Assembly (NCBI RefSeq): GCF_029873635.1
Contig: NC_080425.1
Span: 46,856,178-46,920,177 of the forward strand
Origin: Malania oleifera
Taxonomy: Eukaryota > Streptophyta > Magnoliopsida > Santalales > Ximeniaceae
Direction: 5' to 3'
DNA length: 64,000 nucleotides
Part shown: one piece after another, positions 57,324-64,000 of the stretch
How positions within the stretch are numbered: position 1 is the stretch's first letter
How the letters are laid out: every line of letters starts with the position of its first letter
Position numbers and translations under genes: made by a program
Notes under the pieces: model-generated
What the model was told of the DNA's origin: nothing
Databases searched by the model: none
Seen by the model: only the letters and a program-made list of their open reading frames with translations

Positions 57324-60300
57324 ATGGCACAAATAGGAGTAGCTCCCTTTGGTGAGGGTCAATCCTCAACTATACCACCCATTTTTTGTGGACTCAATTA
57401 CACCGTCTGGAAGCAACGAATGAGAATCTACCTTCAAATAATGGACTAGAAGGCATGGAATGTTCTCACAAATGGAAATTTGATCCCCACTAAACTAGTA
57501 GATGGAAAAGAAGTACCTAAAGAAGATAAAGAACTAATCGAATCAGATTACAAAATGTTTCAAACTCAAGTGCAATAAACGCCCTATATTGTGCACTTGA
57601 TGCAAATGAATTCAATAGAGTAATGGCGTGTAAAACAACTAAATAAAGTTGGGATAAATTAGAAGTAACCTATGAAGGCACGGTAGATATTAGGGACAAA
57701 AGAATTGATATATTAACTAGTGAATATGAAACTTTTCGGATGAATTTCGATGAAACTATAACAAGCATGTACACTAGGTTCACACATATTATAAACTCAC
57801 TAAATGTCTTTGTTAGCTTTACCGTGATCCCAAGAGGGGGGGTGAATTGGTATTTTTAAAATTTATCTCCTAGGTATTCCTCCTAACAGCAGTATGTTCA
57901 CAAACCTATGGTCAATCTAGTGCAAATAATGTAAATATACCAGAAATTAAATAAAGCAGTTTAAACAATCACACAAGCACCAGAAAGCAGTAAAGAAAGG
58001 AGGACACGCAGATATGTTTTCGAGGTTCGGCCAATTGCCTACGTCCCCGCCTTGGCAAACCAGCACAAGGATTATCACAATAACTTGCTCACTTAAATGG
58101 GTGGAGCAGCACCTATACAAACCAAGTCAAATTACCACAAGACTGACCTCAACCTTTACACCAATCCTTACCAGGCTGGATTACTGCCCCCTCAGGCCAC
58201 ACCTAGAATCTCTCAGGTATACAATCAAACGGCACAATATATAAGTGCTTTCACGTAAAGCAGATTTGTACCACAAATGTGCACAAACACATACACCACA
58301 GATGATTTAATAATGTAAGCTCAATGTGGTCTAAGCAGTTTAACTCTCAAAGATGTTTTCTATCAATGTAGTGAGTACGTGAGAGTGTCAATAATAATCT
58401 GTGTATCTCAAGATATTCAATCAAACATGTTTACACATACCACCAAATAAGCCTTAAGAATATCAATCAGAGAATATCTTAATCACACAAATGTGTATAT
58501 GCTTGGATTTACAAAATAGATAATCTTTGTTTTCGATAAATGATATAAATATTTGTATAAATATTACCACAAAGATTAGTGTAACAAGCACAAATATCTT
58601 TTCACAAATAGTTCAATAAATTTCACAAGATATTTGAGTAAGCTTGAAATATGTTTTTGCAAACCAAAAAACAAATATAAACTTCCAAAGAAATTGCAAT
58701 GATGATGCAACACTCAGAAGTTTACCACAAGTCTTCTTAGAGTAGGCTTATTAGCAAAGCCTCCTAAGACAACTTAGGTTATGCTCTCGAGAGAAAAATC
58801 GATCCAAACACTTTAAACAATGAGAGCAAAACCGTTTAGAATATACACTCAAAGCACTTACAAATGATATAGATAGATGAAGAAGGTAAGCTTGAGTAGA
58901 TTTGAAAAGAGTATGAGCAGTGAGGAGTAAAAAATAAAATATTTTTGCTTGAGAGAGATTTTCTTAATCTTTTTTCAAATCGGTGCTTAATCCACCAAAT
59001 GAAAGAGTATATATAGACATGCTGAAAATTTTGACCGTTGGGGACCTATTAGGGATTGTTAGAAAAGATTAATGACATTTAAATCAATTTAACCCTGTTT
59101 AAAACATTTAACCGCAGTAAAAAAATAGGAGCAACCCGAGAGGTCCGGTCAACCAGGACTCAAATGGCTCGGTCGACCAGGGGACTTTTGAACTGAAAGG
59201 CTCGGTCGACCGGAGAGGGCGATTCCCCAATTTTTCGAGTTTTGGTCGACTAGGACATTTTGAACTACCTGGTTCGGTCGACCAGACCGCTGGGAATTCT
59301 CCCGAGAACCCTCCGGTCGACCAGGTCATTGTAGTACAAAAGTTCTCGATCGACCAGATGGTCAACTGTTGACTCAGGAGGGTTTCAATCGACCAGGGCC
59401 TTTTGAACTATAGGTTTCGGTCGACCGAGTGGTCAATCTTTGACCCAAAGGAGCTTCGGTCGACCAGGGCCTTTTGAACTACCTTTGCTGGTCGATCGGG
59501 TGGTCAAACTTTGACCTAAAGGAGTTTCGGTCGACCAGGCCAAATTGAACTGGCTTGGCTGGTTGACCGAAAGTGCATTGTGTGTGCATTTCGGTCCCAG
59601 ATTGAGGCAAACAAGCCCTATTCAAGTGCCTAACAATTATATGTGAAAGTGTGAGTGTCCTAGGGGCACTTGGCGTCCAATTTGGAGACACCGAAAAAGT
59701 CCGGTGTCCCTAGGGTCTTCCTATGGTTATTTTTGGTTTGTATCTGGTTTGAGCTTACAAAATAAACCATGCATGTGATTTGTGTGCTTATTACAAACCG
59801 AATACCCTAATTACTATTACAAACAAATTTCACTAAGATTATTACAATTAAGAGCAATAGTTTGTCTTCAAGCTTTTGAGCTTTCACGTGCCATTGATGA
59901 TATACTTATATGAACCTGCACATGAACTAGATATTTATTAAATACAAGAGTATTTGTCATTATCAAAATCAGGGCGTGACCTATAAGGTCAACAGTCTTA
60001 GGAAAAACATATTCCACCCAAGAGATGATTCGCAAAATTCTAAGAGCACTTCCACCTATTTGGGAACCAAAAGCCACAGCCATAACGGAAGGGAGAACCC
60101 TCAAAACAACTTCATTAGATGAACTTATAGGATCACTTCTAACCTATGAAATGATTTTGAAAGAACGAAGCATTGAAAATAAAAATAAGAAGTCTATAGC
60201 TCTAAAAGCCTTGAAAGGATATTCAAGTGAAGAAGAAAATGAATCTAGTGAATTGGAAGATGAAGACTTAGTTTTCATAACTAAAAGACTTGGAAAATTA

Positions 60301-61230
60301 TTCAAAAGAAACAAGAAATTCACTAGAAAATTCAACGAATCAAAAACTGAAAAAGGTGAAAGTAATAAATAGGAATACAAAAGCAAAAATGAACCTCCCA
60401 CTTGCTATCACTGTAAAAAAAGTCAGACACATCAAGTCAGACTGCCCACAACTCAAGAAGGAAAAGAAGAAAAAGAAGCCTGCAATGAAGGCAACTTGGG
60501 ATGACACAAGTTCGAGTGAATCGGAGAGCGAGTCAAGCGATCAAGAAGTAGCAAACATGTACTTCATGGCACATAACAAAGAGGTAAACGCTTACTACTC
60601 TCTCTCTGAAGATTCGTGTGATGAATCATGTAGTAATTCATGTGAAAACATGTCTTCTTACAAAGAACTTCAAGCCGAATTATTCTCTTTTCATAATAAG
60701 TTCGAAGAATATAAGCTTGAAACAACAAAATGAAACACTTAGAAATCATCTTGAATCTTCAAAACTTGTTGAAAAAGAAAAATACTTACAGATTGAAGAG
60801 CTTGAGAAGAACGTAGATATCAAGTCTCAAAAATTAGCTAAGTCTCAAGTGAATGAAGATAGCAAAAGAGTGCTAGAAATAATTGATCTTAAAAATTAAA
60901 TTCAAGAGAAGGAGAAGGTTATTTACAACTTTACCAAAGGTAAAGATAACTTCAAAAAAATGGTAGGACAACAAAGGATGGCTAATAATAAAGAAGGAAT
61001 TGGTTACAATGGAACACCAAACAAAAGAAAGAAAAACTTGTTTATGGGATATTTTGTAAATCAATCCAAATACTATGCAAGTACTTCATCGACAAATATT
61101 TATGAGCATACTACTTGCTACATGTGTAGAAATAAAGGAAACATAATGTTTAATTGTCCACTCAAGAAAAAGTACATTAAAGTAAAAATGAATGGAAGAT
61201 AAACGCTAAAACTAGACAAGATTTAATGAA
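57324..61230 (+). pseudogene. Gag of element E, split by solo LTR S5
   Basis: The ATG at 57324 opens MAQIGVAPFGEGQSS; the UBN2 core is interrupted by TAG after YLQIMD and by a shift near 57570, and by S5 at 57811. After S5 the frame continues exactly: SLNV then LGKTYSTQEM and RKILRALPPIWEPKATAITE (60025-60372). Knuckle one (CYHC...RHIKSDCP near 60405) is split by one extra base in an A7 run. An acidic and coiled-coil region follows (60480-60900). Knuckle two is CYMCRNKGNIMFNCP near 61120, where Asn replaces the His ligand. Confidence 0.88.
57811..59994 (-). mobile_element. Solo LTR S5 (copia, minus), TSD gtctt
   Basis: The ends tgttagc (57811) and gtcaaca (59994) are flanked by perfect gtctt duplications (57806-57810, 59995-59999). 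It is the same family as S3 in opposite orientation (shared GGTCGACC array at about 59140-59600 with a 73-bp period, shared cctacgtccccgcctt block near 58035). It has no internal region and lies inside E's gag. Confidence 0.96.
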
Positions 61231-61264
61231 AGTTAAGAAAGTTTAGGTTCCAAAGTAACAACAT

Positions 61265-62735
61265 AAATAATTTATTGTAGGCTTGTTTTAAGACCACTCC
61301 GTCTAAAGATAAATAGTACTTGGATAGCGGACGTTCAAGACATATGACAGGAGATAAATCTAAGTTCATTTCTCTCACTCAAAAGGATAGAGGATTTGTA
61401 ACCTTCAGTAACAATGCAAAAAGCAAGATCATCGGAATTGGTAAAATAGGTAAAAATTCTTCACTCACTATTGATGAGGTCTTGTTAGTAGTTGGTCTAA
61501 AGCATAATCTATTAAGCATTAGTCAACTTAGCAACAAAGGATTTGAATAATATTTAAGAAATACAAATGCATAATTCAGAATTCTAAGGATCAAAAGACA
61601 CTATTCACTGCACATAGAATGAACAATGTGTATTGCATAAACCTTGATAGTTTGATCTCTCAAGATATAATTTTCTTAACTGCAATGAGTAAAAATAGTT
61701 GGTTTTGGCATAGAAGGCTAGGACATGCCAGCATGGATCTTATATCCAAGCTTTCTAAAAGGAATTTAGTTAAAGGCTTGCCTAACACCAAGTTTATCAA
61801 AGATAAAGTGTGTGATGCCTGTCAATTGAGGAAATAAATCAAGAAAAACTTCAAAAAGAAGAAACATATATAAACTAGTAGACCCCTAGAACTCACACAC
61901 TTATACTTGTTTGGTCCTACTAGAACTCAAAGCTTAGGTGGAAAACAATACGCCTTCATAAATGTTGATGATTACTCTAGATATACATGGGTATTGTTTT
62001 TAGCTAACAAAGAGGAAGCTTGTAATTCATTAATCACTCTATGCAAGGAGCTTCAAAATGAGAAAGGGTACAATGTCTCAAATCTAAGAAGTGACCAAGG
62101 AAGAGAATTTAAGAATCAAGACATTGAAAAATTTTGCAATGATCATTGCGTAAGCCACAAGCACCTAGAACCCTACAACAAAATGGAGTTATGGAAAGAA
62201 AAAATAGAACTCTTCAATAAATGGCAAGAACTATGCTTAATGAAAATAACTTACCCAAGTATTTTTGGGCCGAAGTTGTAAATACAGCTTGCTATGTAAT
62301 CAATAGGGTTTCTATGATCAAGCCTAAACAAGACACCCTATGAATTATGGAAAGGAAGAAGGCCTAACATAACTTACTTACATGTCTTTGGGTGTAAGTG
62401 TTTTGTACTCAATAACAAAATAACTTAGGAAAATTTGATGTTAAATTGGATGAAGGCATTTTCCTAGGATACTCTACAAATAGTAAGGCCTATAGGATCT
62501 ATAACAAAAGAACACACACCATAATTGAATCAATTCACGTAGACTTTGATGAATCAAATCCTTTTTCAAGAAAAGTCAAAAATGAAGAAAAGGATGATAC
62601 TTCCAAAAAGGAGGATGAAATAGAAATCAAGGAAGAAAAGGAAATAAATGAACAAAACCCAAAAGATGAACCTATAGAAAATCTGGAATTACCAAGAAAA
62701 TGGAAGTATAAAAAAGATCACCCTCAAGATTAAAT
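61265..62735 (+). pseudogene. Element E protease and integrase
   Basis: Protease reads LDSGRSRHMTGDKSKF near 61320 (Cys of the usual DSGCS replaced by Arg), then FSNNAKSKIIGIGKIGK. GAG-pre-integrase reads FWHRRLGHASMDLISKLSKR and CDACQLRK. Integrase reads LYLFGPTRTQSLGGKQYAFI, with Tyr in place of the first Asp of the usual HSDLFGP word, then VDDYSRYTWVLF and LRSDQGREF; the Glu word is frame-shifted near 62180. C-terminal GIFLGYSTNSKAYRIYNKRT follows (62446-62733). Stops lie at 61548, 61835 and 62284. Confidence 0.88.
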
Positions 62736-64000
62736 TATAGGTGAACCATCTAGAGGTGTAACTACTAGATCTTCTTTAAAGAATCTATGCAATCACTATG
62801 CATTCTTATCTCAAAATGAACCTAAAGATGTTGAAGCGACCCTTAAAGATGACTCTTGGATAATTGCTATGTAAGAAGAATTAAACCAATTTAAAAGAAG
62901 CAAAGTATGGCAATTAATACCCAAACCTGAAAATCATTCGATCATAGGAACTAAATGGGTATTTAGAAATAAAAAGGATGAGAATGGTATAATCATTAGA
63001 AACAAAGCAAGACTTGTAGCTAAAGGGTATAACCAAGAAGAAGGAATAGACTATGAGGAAACATTTGCCCCTGTAGCTAGAATGGAGGCTATAAGAATGT
63101 TGTTAGCTTATGCTTCCTACAAGGAATTTAAGTTATACCAAATGGATGTCAAAAGTGCATTCTTAAATGGATATATTAATGAAGAGATATATGTCGAACA
63201 ACCCCCTAGTTTTGAAAATTTAGAAAATCCTAATCATGTATTTATACTAACTAAGGCTTTGTATGGATTAAAACAGACCCCTAGGGTTTGGTATGAAAGA
63301 CTTGGTGGATTTCTAATTGAGAAGGGTTTTTCAAGAGGAAAAATTGATAGTACCTTGTTCATTAAAACTAAGGAAGATGACATACTTTTAATTCAAATCT
63401 ACATAGATGATATAATATTTGGTACCACTAATGAACATCTATGTAAAGAATTTGCAAAATGTATGCAAGAAGAATTTGAAATGAGCATGAATAGAGAATT
63501 AAACTATTTTCTTAGACTTCAAATCAAACAAACAAAGAATGGGAATTTTATAAGTCAATCCAAATACATAAAAGAAATTATACAAAAATTCGATATGGAA
63601 AATAGTAAACTCATAGGAACACCTATGAGTACCTCCATCAGCCTAGACAAAGATGAAAAGGGAAAATCCGTAGACTCAAAGTATTATAGAGGTATGATTG
63701 GAAGTCTACCATATCTTATTACCAGTAGACCCAACATAATGTTTAGTGTGTGTATGTGTGCCCGTTTTCAATCAGCACCTAAGGAATCATACCTAATAGC
63801 TGTTAAGAGAATCCTAAGATACTTAATAGGCACTATGGACTTAGGACTATGGTATCCTAAGGACACTGGTTTTGAAATGATTAGTTATTCAGATGCGAAC
63901 TATGCAGGGTGTAAAATAGATAGAAAAAGCACAAGTGGTACATGCCACTTCTTAGGAAGATCTTTAGTATCTTGGTTCTCTAAGAAACAAAACTTCGTGG
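62736..64000 (+). pseudogene. Element E reverse transcriptase and RNase H, open to the window edge
   Basis: After a TAA at 62733 and another at 62872, a frame with no stop runs from 62874 to the end of the window. It includes [93 protein letters not shown] and the active site [14 protein letters not shown] with both Asp present. Then come [40 protein letters not shown] and the RNase H start [20 protein letters not shown]. It is the best-preserved pol segment here; the upstream stops still make the polyprotein inactive. Confidence 0.9.

Overview
This is a nuclear window from a plant, probably a eudicot or other seed plant with a large, repeat-rich genome. The evidence is wall-to-wall LTR retrotransposons of plant type: Ty1/copia elements with TGGTATCAGAGC primer-binding sites and UBN2/CCHC Gag, and Ty3/gypsy pol remnants. 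One spliced single-copy-looking gene with GT..AG introns also supports this. The species cannot be named from the sequence. No bacterial, organellar, rRNA or tRNA genes were recognised.

Layout. Left block, 1-38386: a nested stack at least four insertions deep. The base is a minus-strand Tork/Tnt1-like copia element (B; visible parts 18776-38386). It is interrupted by two solo LTRs (19530-21640, 22382-24591), by a plus-strand copia element (A, 26698-37784) that itself carries a solo LTR (28553-30812), and by a minus-strand copia element (C; LTR 8843-18775). C's LTR is split by a pol-less, Gag-only element (T, 9792-17513). C's gag is split by a minus-strand Ty3/gypsy element (G1, 6079-7839), whose reverse transcriptase is cut by another minus-strand copia element (D, up to 6078). 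Most boundaries were fixed by 5-bp target-site duplications read directly: agcct, catat, tactg/tgctg, catct, cttta.

Middle island, 38387 to about 44640: low-copy DNA holding one supported protein gene. It encodes 144 residues in two coding exons (43222-43512 and 44301-44444) with one transmembrane helix. Upstream are a candidate untranslated exon and a CT/GA microsatellite pair that could form a long hairpin.

Right block, about 44780-64000: small fragments, then a minus-strand Ty3/gypsy element of Tat/Athila type (G2; LTR pieces near 45600-46313 and 52650-53062, integrase 54576-55256). Its LTR is interrupted by a plus-strand Tork-like copia element (F, 46314-52649, TSD ttttg) carrying a solo LTR (47822-49873, TSD tgttg). 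Its integrase is interrupted by a plus-strand copia element (E, 55257 to the window end) carrying a solo LTR (57811-59994, TSD gtctt).

All retrotransposon coding regions are broken by stops or frameshifts; E's reverse transcriptase/RNase H at 62874-64000 is the longest open stretch.

The most unusual signal is in the LTRs. Unrelated families (several copia lineages and one gypsy) each carry a spaced array of short, degenerate, CG-centred palindromes (GGTCGACC, CCGTCGACGG, TCGTCGACGA, or half-palindromic GGCGACTG and GCCGACTGAC). The sequence differs between families but the architecture is shared. Further structural signals are an inverted repeat straddling the polypurine tract/LTR junction, a covarying mini-hairpin at the LTR 5' end, and repeated primer-binding-site-like words in the Gag-only element.
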